NCBI GenBank assembly: GCA_022606425.2
Contig: JAHDVF020001468.1
Location: 2,149,001 to 2,213,000, forward strand
Direction: 5' to 3'
Origin: Lepidostoma basale
Taxonomy: Eukaryota > Arthropoda > Insecta > Trichoptera > Lepidostomatidae
DNA: 64,000 bases
Positions 42,701 through 54,700 of the stretch are shown here, one piece after another. The translations under genes were made by a program, and so were the position numbers. The notes beneath the pieces are model-generated. The model worked only from the letters and a program-made list of their open reading frames with translations. It had not been told where the DNA came from and did not search any database. Position 1 is the first letter of the stretch; each line of letters starts with the position of its first letter.

Positions 42701-45700
42701 TGTGCTAGTTAAAATTAGTTTACTTTTTAATTGATTATTTTTATTATACGAGTATATTGCATTGTATCGAATCTGTGATAGCTACAACAAGTATTTTGGA
42801 GACATTGATGTCTTCCATTAGAACGAGCGAAATTTTAAGAAAATAATCGGAGCAACATTTCGGCGTAGATGTGACCACGATGTTACGTGATATTATAATA
42901 CTCGTATATTACTTTCTTTATTTATCTTAATTTTATTTTTTATTTCCAGTACTATAAGTATTTTAACTCTTAAATATTATGTATACCTTATTTTGTCTTA
43001 GTTTAACTTCAATCTCATTTCACACTATCATTTGTTAATTGTTAACTATTATTTTATATTTGTGGTAGCATGTATTTGGCCTTATTTTAATATGTTTTAT
43101 ATATATATATGTTGTTGTTATCGCTGTATGTTTCCCTTAATAAATAAAACAATAATTTAAACAATAAAACAATATGCGGTATACAAATTCGTTTCCAGGT
43201 TTCGGCTGTAGGTACCGTGTCTCCTGCAAATTTGAACACATTTCATACTCGTAAACCCCCGTGTTCTCTGGTCTATGGTGTTAAAAATTGGTTACAAATA
43301 TATTTAACACTCTGGAACGTCAGTATTAATTAAATCGAAACAGAGTCAAAGCCAGTGATCAAAAAATAGCATATACATTAAGAGATTTTCTTTTGTTAAT
43401 TAAGGTTTATTCACAATTTCAGCCAATCAACCCGCCCCCTCCGGTAACCCCCGCACCCAACTTACCACCACCACCAATCGATGATCCTCCGCCACCCCCA
43501 AAAGATAAAGATACTAATAAAAAGGAAAATAAAAATCAAACCGGTGTGACAGAATTTTTGGATACAGAATCGAAAAAAGGTAACGACAATGCCAGGAAGA
43601 GAGGTGTGGTTACGTCCAAAGAAGACTCTTCTGAAACAATCACGGATATCCAATACGACAAGTTTGAAAAGGATCAAGCGTAAGTATAATAATTTTATAC
43701 ATATTTATCATTAAATGAATACCGAAATTGTTTATCTGGGAAGCATGTTTACAAGAGAAGAAAGATATACGAAGAAGGGTTGGAGCTGGAAACAAAATAA
43801 ATGGTGCACTCAAAGTCATTACCATAAATATAAATATATCGACTGAAGCAAAGATGGCAGTGCACAACAGAGTTCTAGTCCCGACCCTTGTGTATGGAAG
43901 TGAACCTTGGAGTTGGCAGAAGAAGGATGAAAGTAGGATAAATGCCGTAGAAATGAACTAATAGAATGATGAAGTAAGAAAGGAATGCAAGACGGATGAA
44001 TGCGTGATAAATAAAATTAAGAAAGGGTCACTAAGATGGTTTGGACATGTGGAACGAATGGATGAGGAAAGAATGGTTAAAAAAATATATACAAGTAGTG
44101 TGAATGGAAAAAGAAGTCGAGCAAGGTCAAGGAAGACATGGCATGACCAAAATATAATTTTAAAACTTTTAGAAAATAGACGTTTTCATTCGTATTAATT
44201 ATACAATAATACAATTTTTGCAAAGTGTTTATCAATGTTAGCGAAAATCGTCGTTCACAATGGAGTTCTGGTTTCAACCCTTATTTTATATATGGAAGCA
44301 AGCATGGATGAGAGCATAAAAATGCGGTAGAGATGTTGACGATGTACGACAGGATTTCAAATGATGACATAAAGAAGAAATCTAGAGGAGAAGAAAGAAT
44401 GATAAACAATGTTATGAAAGGATCGCTTCATTGGTTCAGGTGAAAAAATAATGGTTAAGAAAGTATACACGATTTGAATGGAATACAGAGTAGAGGAAAA
44501 ATTGAGGAGATCATGGCATGATCATGTTAATATTTTTTTTACAAGTCGATCATGTTAGAAGTCGGAATAATCGACGTGCGTGTATATCTAGCTGTATGAT
44601 ATGGAGGAATCTAGAGTGGTGTGTTAGGGTGGAATAGTGTGATGGTACATTCCCTCTGCCTTTCCTTTGCAGGAAAACGGTGTGATAGTATGTCGTCTTT
44701 CAGTGGCGCCGCAACCCGAGATCGATCAAGACAATTTGCTGGAGCCGTCTTCGTCTTAAGTCCTGTACTTATCTACAGCTCCATCGAGCCAATGCAGATT
44801 CAGTCTGTCTACACTTTAGGGGGACCCTGAGTCTTAAGGCTATAAGTCCCGGCTGAACACGTAAAACTTACCCTGTGCCCGGCCCATTTTGGTGAAATTT
44901 CATGTTTTGTGAAGGGTTTCTTAAAAGTGTTATAATTGTGAAAATACTGGATTAAATCAATTGAAACTTCTCGTATTTATTTAAAACACTTTAATTTATC
45001 CTTTTTGTAATGTAGTTTTGCCAATATTATCTTTTATGGAGAGCCACATTGCAATGTTTGCACATATACCTGGTCTCGCTCCTTTTTGTGCTTTACACAC
45101 ACCTTGCAGGTTCGACAGGGTTTCTCTTTTTTTCTACGGGAGGTATAGCTTGGACATTACCCTTAACAACCTGTTTGGTGGATCCTGTAATTTTGCACTC
45201 GCAGTGGACCCGGTGTCTGCAAAATGCGGTCTCCAGAAGGCGAAAAATTATTATTTCAAACTAAAAAAAAAACCGCTGTTAACTTTTATCAGAAATGGTA
45301 ATATACCTGGCTATGGATTGGTTCGAGTAGTTGCTATTCATAGAACTACGAATAATTTATAATAGTAGTCACTAAACGTCAATAAAATGCACATTTTTAG
45401 ACGCCTGGTTAACCACGTGAAAACACGGGACCGGGGTACAACTACAATTCTTTTGCTGAGTCTTCTCCACTCATGGTCTAAAAATATCCCAACCAGCTCA
45501 ATTATCTTCAAATCATTTTAAAGGATCACAAACTCGGTGTTGGGATGCCTTTTCCATATAGCATCCATTTCGAGTGGGCCGTAAATGCGACTGATTTTTT
45601 TTTCTTGTAAAGAAATTTAGGCTTCTCTTATCTTTATCCGGGTTTCTGTGGGATGCGTAAGAACAGCGTATTCTGATCCCTTAACTCGTGTACAAAAACA

Positions 45701-48700
45701 ACAACGCGTTTGATTTTCGCTACACTTGATAATGCCTTAGATAGGCGAAACATGCCGTTCACATAATGGTAATAAAACATATTTTTTCATTCGTGTTAAT
45801 TAACCGTATTAACATTAATAAGTTTAAATTCTTGACATAATCTTTGAAAAACATATTAATTTATTAATGTAAAGATTAATAAATTAATAATTAATAAACT
45901 AACTAACTAACCATCACGCCATTTCCCCGGAGGGGTAGGCAGAGAGAGGATGGATCGCCACAATGGCCTGTCCTGGCATACCTCTCGGGCTTCTACATTC
46001 ATACATCGTACCATGCACGCACGTCGATAATTCCGACTTCGAATGTGGCCGCCTTTTAGTAATTGATTAATTTGGTCATGCCATGTTTTCCTCGGTCGTC
46101 CTCGGCTTCTTTTCCCACTCACGCTGGTTGTGTACAACTTTTTTTTTTTTTTTTTAAATTAACAAGATTATTAATTTATTAGTAATATTAAATTGCAAAT
46201 GTATTAATGTAAGCATTCATAATTTAAGGTGTTTTATTTTGCCAAAAGTTTTTTTTAATTGCCAATTTTAGGCATCTCGCCACCGCAGTATTAAATGAAA
46301 GGGTTCATTGAAAACATTTTTGCATCTATTCAGTTTTTTTTACAATTTTCAAACATCTATGTCATTCACAGGACCATTGCTCTATTGAAAAAAGCCCTAA
46401 ACGCAAATGACTTCATCAAGAATCTTATGGATGAGGAGCGGCTGTCCTCCGTCGTGGAAGCCATGAACTCTGAGGAGTATGAGGCGGGCAGCTTCATTAT
46501 AAGGGAGGGAGAGCAGGGTTCTCATCTGTACGTCTCGGCAGAGGGCTCCTTTGTGGTTCTTAAGGACTCCAAGATCGTAAAAACCTTTGGGCCAGGGGAG
46601 GCATTCGGAGAACTTGCGATACTCTACAAGGCGAAACGATTCGCGTCCATACAAGGTAATATTATTTTTGAGTGATATATACATACAAACATTTTTCTAG
46701 GACAACAACGCTACATTTAACCCGATGATCGCCGTAAGCACACATGTGCGCTCTACGTAGATGATCGTCATGAGCGCAGCTGTGCGCGTTTCGCAATATT
46801 CGAAAGACGTATTTCAAAATTAATTCCGATTTTCTCACAACGACATCTATGAATATTTAAAAATATTAACAAACCAAAAAGGATCGATATTTTTCGATAG
46901 TTTGGGAGAAAAACGTGGCGTACCGACGCGCTGATTCTACAAACATGTGGCGATGAATGGGTTAATAATTGGTTTAGCTAGGTGAAACATGTCATTCATT
47001 AAGGGGTTAAAAAAACAAGTATTTTAAACAAATAAAAAATTGTCATTTATTTAATTTATTTTATAAAACTAATAGAATAAAATTATTTTATTATGTTTAA
47101 ACTAGATTTGACCCAGATTTGAAAAATATATATAAATTAAATATGAAGTTATCACCATATTTGTTGGACCCTGTTCCATAATGCGGTGACCATTATAACT
47201 TCTTACAGCTTCATCTTAAATCATTCAAATAAAAAATTAGATGAATGTGTAAGAAGTTACAATGGTCACCGCAAAGCACCACTTACGGAACAGAGCCCAA
47301 CAAATATGGCGATAACTTCATATATTTGTTTTTCAAATTTAGGCTAAATCAAGTTAAAAGATAATATAATAATTTAATATTGTTGGTTTTATAAAATATA
47401 TTAATTTACTGACAAAAATTTGTAAATACTTGTTTTTTCATACCTCTGACCTTCAGAGACTGAGTGCCCCTAACCCCTTAATTAAAACTTCTAGAAATGA
47501 GACGTTTTTTATTTGTATTAATTATTTCATTTCGTATTTATTATTTAAACTCGTATATTATATTTTTGTATTTTCTTTATTGGATGATATATATTTATTA
47601 TTGTATTTTCTTTGTGGATGTTTGTGGAGTTTCCATGATCCTAATATGAAACATTGCAACATTCATAAAAATAAAACTTCTGGGAAATTGACGTTTTTAT
47701 TTGTATTATTTGTTCAATTTGGTATTTACTTTGTGGATTATATAATACAATATTCATTTCTTTTTATATGTTCTTTATTAGATTTTATTTACTTTATTTT
47801 TTTTTTCTGTATTTATATGGACTTTTCATGATCCAAACATGGGAACAGGTATTTTAAAAATATAAGTTCCAGAAATTTTATTTTTTGTCGTGTACGTCAA
47901 ATACCTGATTCAATTCATATGAATTCAATGATAACAAAGTTGAAATGTTTTATCTTTTATAGATTTACCAATTCAAAACAAATATTTTCAAGGATTAAGC
48001 AAAATGTACATGAACATTAAGGAAAATAAACATTTTCTGTGTTGATTATGAAATTTATCAAAAAAAATGTGATGCCCTGGCTAGGCGAAACCTATCACTC
48101 TCTTATAATGCCATATAAATTTATAACAATGCTTTTTTACATGTTTGTTTAAAAAATATGGTTATACTTGTATAATATTAAAATTAACTTCAAAACAAAA
48201 CTTGTAACTTCAAAACAAAATATGCGAAAGCAATTTTCTGATATATTTCTATCTTTAATGCGTAAAATATTTATTTATTTCAGATACTTACTATTCACAA
48301 AAATAAATATTTAATGTTTACAATATTCTTATAGTGACAACTAAAGCAAAAGTATGGGTCTTACAAAGGAGTGTATTCAAGAAAATAATGCTCCGAAGTG
48401 GGAAGCAAGAACAGGAAGACAACCTGAAGTTCCTCTCGTGCGTCCCTCTCCTGGAAGGCATTCAGCAAGCAGATCTCATCAGAATATCAGACCTCCTGAA
48501 GAGGGTAAGTGCCGTAAAAATATCATGTTAAATTCCAACCTTCACCATTAAGATTAAGCCATTACAACAGCACCTGTCCAAATGTTACCAAGAGGCCCTG
48601 GGTTTTGTATGATTATGAAACAAAACACAACTTTTATAACTAACTATGGTAATCATTACGCCATCTCCCCAAGGAGGTAGGCAGAAAGATTGGACCGCCA

Positions 48701-51700
48701 AACTGTCCTTTGGTTAAAACTTCTTCTTAGTCACACGCCATGCGCTCCTGTCACCCGTCAGTCTCTAGGCTGCAGCTAATGAGAGATCAGTCAGCTGCCT
48801 GATTTGATCGGACCAGCGGTTTGGTGGTAGTCTATGTGGTCATTTTCCCTCTACTTTGCCTATAATGACGAGCTTTTCAAGGTTGTCCTGATTTCTTCCG
48901 GCTAATGGAATAAATATCACATTAATGATTTGTTTTCGTAATTAAGGAATTCTTCCTAGCCGGCACGATGATCGTGCGGCAAGGAGAGAGAGGCGACAAG
49001 TTTTACATCGTGCGGGGGGGCACAGTGAGCATCACTCAGAGGCCTGCGGGCGGGGGCCCCGAGAAGTTCCTGAAGGAGGAGGGGCGCGGGGGCTATTTCG
49101 GAGAGCAGGCTTTACTGCACGAAGATCACCGCTTGGCCACCGTCACAGCCATGGCCCCCGGCGTGGAGTGTCTCACCCTAGACCGAATGTGAGTCTCACT
49201 CTTTATATCCATACATAAGGATCGGTACAAGAACAACATCTTACACTGCTGTCTTAGCTCGGGTTCCGCCTCTTTGAGGGGGTGTCGGACTCCTCGCTGG
49301 AGGAGAGGGGACACCTTGCGGGGCCCCGTTCCTTACCCTTGGTTCAATTATTATTTTTATTTTGTACACATTAAAATGTTAGGTTCCCTGTGTTCCTGCC
49401 CCTAGTTTCCATGACCAGACCAACTCTATTTCATTACGTTTTTTTTTTCACCATTCCACGTTTTCTCTCCCATACCCCACTCTGTACCACCTTCATCAAT
49501 ATTTTATTTTATTTTATAAAAAGCTGATAATTTAATTATTTTTATTCGGACAGACATTTCAACGAATTCCTAGGAAACGTAAAGGAGTTGAGAGACAAAA
49601 AACTGGCTCCATCAGAAAGCAAACCGAAAGCACCTGTAGTCATATCAACAGGTAATTTTAATTTAATTAAACTAAAAAAACTAAATAACCATTACGCCGT
49701 CTTTCCGAAGCGGTAGGCAGAAAGAATGGACTGCCACACATTTCTTTCCTAACATTTTTTATTTTTTATGTATACAATAGGTCGTTTGGACCCAATTACT
49801 GTATACAATTTTTTTTAAGCTATTATATTGATTCTCGTGACATGTGATAGGTAGCTAATCTATCGCCTTTTATGTCACGAGAATTCTACACCAGACCAAA
49901 GACAGTGTGACAATCACACTGCTAGCGCCGGGAATCGAACCCGGAACCTTCGGTTTGGTAGTCAGAGCTCTTACCACTCTGCCACGAAGGTCGCCATATT
50001 TGTGATTATATTAATCCATATTTATGATTCTGGTGATAATCTTTGACAGCTTCTAAAAAATGATTTAATTTCTGAGAATTGCAAAATAACCTGCCTCTGG
50101 TTGTGATGGTGGGGAGAGCAATCAAACTGCTGGGCGTAATTACTTTATAAAAAAAAATCAAAGGATATGATCATATTAAAAATATAAAGAATTCTCTTCA
50201 AACATAATGTAATAAAACTTCTAGAAAACAGACGTTTCCAGTCGTATTAATTATGTAACTAATTAATACGAATGAAAACGTCAGTTTTCTAGAAGCTTTA
50301 TTATATTTTATGGGAATGACATGTTTCGCCCTTCTAAGGCATTATCATATGTACAACATTTGATAATGCCTTAGAAGGGCGAAACATGTCATTCCCATAA
50401 AATATAATAAAACTTATACAAAACTGACGTTTACATTCGTATTAATTATTTAATATAGAGTTTTACATCATCGTTCAAGAAACAATAAATAAGTATATAA
50501 TTTTCTAAATAAGTATGTAAGATTCTTTTTTTACTAGTTGCAACCCGTGAAATATTCGCGGAAGTAAATATTTACTATCCTTTAAAACTTGGTTTACTGT
50601 ACAATCGTAATACGTTTTAACTTTTAATATAAATAATTATTTTCATACAAGTTAAAATTTCACAATTAACAATTCTAAATTGTTCTTCTTTTGTTTTTTA
50701 CATTTCTGTCATAGAACAATAATCAGAACAAATTCCAAATTAGATTCAGAATCAGAACAAAATTCAAAGAAGTACTCCTCACTCGCTCTCTTGTATTCAA
50801 AATATTCTCATTCTGAAATGGAAACAACATAGCTCAAGAAACAATAAATGAATAATTAAGAAACACTAGAAAGGATATGATGGTAACCCTCCCGTGGCAC
50901 GTGTTTCTATGATAAAGGATACTTGTGTTATCTTGTTATAAGTCGTAATATACTCGTATATAGCGAATCTGTAGTTTGTACAATAATTATTAGAATAATA
51001 TTTTTGTAATATAGCGAATCTGTATTTAGAAATGAGCGTTCATAATGGAGTTCTGGTCCCAATTCTTATGTATGGAAGCGAAGCATGTAACTTGCAGAAG
51101 AAAGATGAGAGCAGAATAAATGTGTGATAGAACGATGTACGACAGAATCCCAAATGCTGATATTAGGAAGGAATGTAGAGCGAAAGAAGGTATTATGAAC
51201 AAAATTATGAAAGGATCGCTGCGTTGCGTTGGTTCGGACTTATAAGAATGCTTAAAAAAGTATACGTTAACGATGTAAATGGATAGGAAGTCTAGGTAGA
51301 CCGAGAAAAACAAGGCATGACCAAATTCATCAAATATTAAAGGTTGGTTATGTCAGAAACCGAAAGAATCGACGTGCGTGTATGACTCGATGTATGAATG
51401 TGAATGAAGCTATTATAGAGAGGTATGTCAGGATAGAGTAGTGTGGCGGTACATTCTCTCTGCCTACCCCTGCGGGGAAACGGCGTGATGGTTTGTTGTT
51501 GTTGTATTTTGTATGAAATGTGCTGGTGTCAATTTAAACAATATATATTTATTATTTTCCAGAGTACGATCACATCCAATTAGATCAACTTCTGATCGTG
51601 GGCACTTTGGGAGTGGGAGGATTCGGTCGCGTAGAGCTTGTCCAATATTCGAAGGACAAGACTAAGACCTTTGCTCTGAAGTGCCTCAAGAAAGTGGACG

Positions 51701-54700
51701 TGGTGCAACAGCAGCAGCAAGAACACGCATTTAACGAGAAATCCATCATGATCAGATGCGACAGTCCCTTCGTCTGCAAGTAAGGAATATCTTGTTTTTA
51801 ACCCCTTTAGTACGACTGACTACATTTGCAGTCCAAAAAAAAATATTTCAAACTACGGTAAACTACATTTGCAGTTGACATTTAAATGTATCTTATAAAC
51901 TTTTTTTATATAATAATTAAATTTAACGATGTTTTTTAACTACTTACACTTCAGGCTCGCTGGCATTGACAGACTGGGTCTCCAGTCTGTCGATGCCAGC
52001 GAGCCTGGCGAAACCGGTCGCTGTCGAAATAAAGACAAAAGTGGAAGTAATTAAAAAAACATCGTTTTATTTAATTATTATTTAAAATGAACTTCCGTCA
52101 AGAGATTTCAGTAAAATCATTTGATTATCTTAAAACTTTTTTTACTTAAGTTCGTTACTACTAAATTATACGCAATATTACGATGAACTGGGACAAGAAG
52201 AGATCAGGGACGTAGAAATGAGATCACTGAGAAGAATGTCCGGGAAAGCGATATATGATAGAATACCGAACGACGAAATAAGGAAGAAATTAAAGGCAGA
52301 TGAATTCATTATAAGTAATATTAAAAAAGGATACTTGAGATGGTTTGGACACATGGAAGGAATGGACAAGAGAAGAATGGTAAACATGTTGTATACATGC
52401 AGTGTGAGTAGAAAGAAAAGCCGTGGAAGACCAAGGAAGGCATGGCATGACCAAATTAATCACATACTATAAGGCGGCCACATTCAAACGAAACGAATTA
52501 TTAATAAATAAACGGAACTAAAAATAGAGGAAGATCGAGTAATTCAATTAAATATTAAATGTCGTCCACGTGAAGAGTCGGAGAAATCGACGTGCGTGCG
52601 TGACACGATGTATGAACGTCGAGGAATCGACAGAAAAATATCAAGATAGAACACTGTGGCGGTTCATTATTTCTGCCACCCCTTTGGAGAGATGGAGTGA
52701 TGGTTAGTTAGTTAGTTAATGCCACACCACAAATTAAGTGCTTCATAAGTATAAAACATAATTGTTACTAACCAACTAACCAAAATGCCGCACACTGGAT
52801 CCATTTGGCAAAAACAGGGACTTAGGGGTCGAACTCCGAATTTTGCCCTGATTTTTTTAAATTAGGTCCTTTGTGTGATTCCAAACCACTTTTACATTTG
52901 AACTTTTCTTGATATAACTGCCAATTTCCAAGAAAAAAAAATGTTATTGTTTTTTTTGTATGAAGCAAAACTGATTTATGCAATTATTTCGGAATCGGGT
53001 GGATACGTCAAAACCAAACTTAGTAGGGATTATAGAGGACATAATCCTCGGCATTACTTGTTCCGACATCTACATCATATCTCTGCCCGTTTAAAAGCAG
53101 CAGACATTATAATTTTTAATTAATTCTTACGAGTGGTTTCGGATTTTTTGTTAGATGCATAAATGATCACAATTATGCTAAAATCAATCCATTCTTTTGT
53201 AAAGGAACGCTGGAACGCGAAAAAATAAGTACCGGCGGACACTGGTCCCATTTGGCAAAAATATGGACTTAGGGGTCAAACTCCGAATTTTGTCCTGATT
53301 TTTTTAAATTAGGTCCTTTGTGTGATTCTAAACCCATTTTACATTTTAGCTTTTTTTGATATAACTGCTAATTTCGAAGAAAAAAATTATGTTGTTTTTT
53401 TTGTATGAAGCAAAATTGATTTTTGCAATTATTTCGGAATTAGTTAGATACATCAAAATCAAACTTAGTAGGAATTATAGAGGACATAATCCTCTACATA
53501 ATTTGTTCCGACATCTACTTCATATCTCTGCCCGTTTAAAAGCAGCAGACATTATAAATCTTAATTAATTATTATGAGTTTAAAGTGGTTTCGGATTTTT
53601 TGTTAGATGCATAAATGATCATCGCGTTCCTTTACAAAAGAATGGAGTGATTTTAGCATATTTATGCATCTAACAAAAATCCGAAACCACTTTATACTCG
53701 TAAAAATTAATTAAAATTTATAATGTCTGCTGCTTTTAAACGGACAGAGATATGAAGTAGATGTCGTAACAAGTAATGTAGAAGATTATGCCCTCTTTAA
53801 TCTTTACTAAGTTTGGTTTTGACGTATCCACCTGATTCCGAAATAATTGAAAAAATCAGTTTTGCTTCATACAAAAAAAACAATAACATTTTTTTTCTTG
53901 GAAATTAGCAGTTATATCAAGAAAATCTCAAATGTAAAAGTGATTTGGAATCACACAAAGGACCTAATTAAAAAAAATCAGGGCAAAATTCGGAGTTCGA
54001 CCCCTAAGTCCCTGTTTTTGCCAAATGGATCCAGTGTGCGCCGTCTCTCTGACGGAGTTGACAATAAGAACGCGCCACCACATTATTCTTTCCTGGCATA
54101 ATTCTCTTGCTTCCTCAACATTCATACATCGCTTCTGTGCTCTAATGAGGAAAATAAAAAACTAAGAATTTTTCAGAAAATCTATCATTTTCTGAACCGA
54201 AATTTTACAAGCTAAACATTTCCTGCTATAGGCGGCCTTCATCCCTTCAGAAACACGGCCCATAGAACTCGTTACTTCTGCTAACATATACCATATGGCT
54301 AATCCGGCACTGTTTGCACTTTTGACTAATGAGTTACTTACCACCGAGTTAGTTAGCTTTTTAATATTGTTAATCAGAAAATTTTATTTTTCAGGCTATA
54401 TAAAACCTATAAAGACAGCAAATATATTTATTTCCTGATGGAGCCAGTGCTTGGGGGAGACGTCTGGACTATACTACAGAAGAAGAAAAGTTTTAATGAA
54501 CCAACGGCACGATTTATGACCGCGTGTGTTGTAGAGGCATTGGAACATCTGCATGGATTTGACATTATATACAGAGATCTTAAACCAGAAAATCTCATGC
54601 TGGACTCAAAGGGATACGTCAAACTGGTAAGGATTAATTCTTTATACGTATTTCGAGACGTCCCGTAGCAATTATTATTCATCCAATTCGCCTGCAAACA

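Noticed and set aside
45018..45362. 114-codon plus-strand frame
   Set aside because: Opposite strand of the piggyBac C-terminal remnant; chance open frame.
47430..47831. 133-codon hydrophobic open frame
   Set aside because: Low-complexity T-rich sequence, rich in Phe/Tyr/Leu, overlapping MITE and family A flanks; chance frame.
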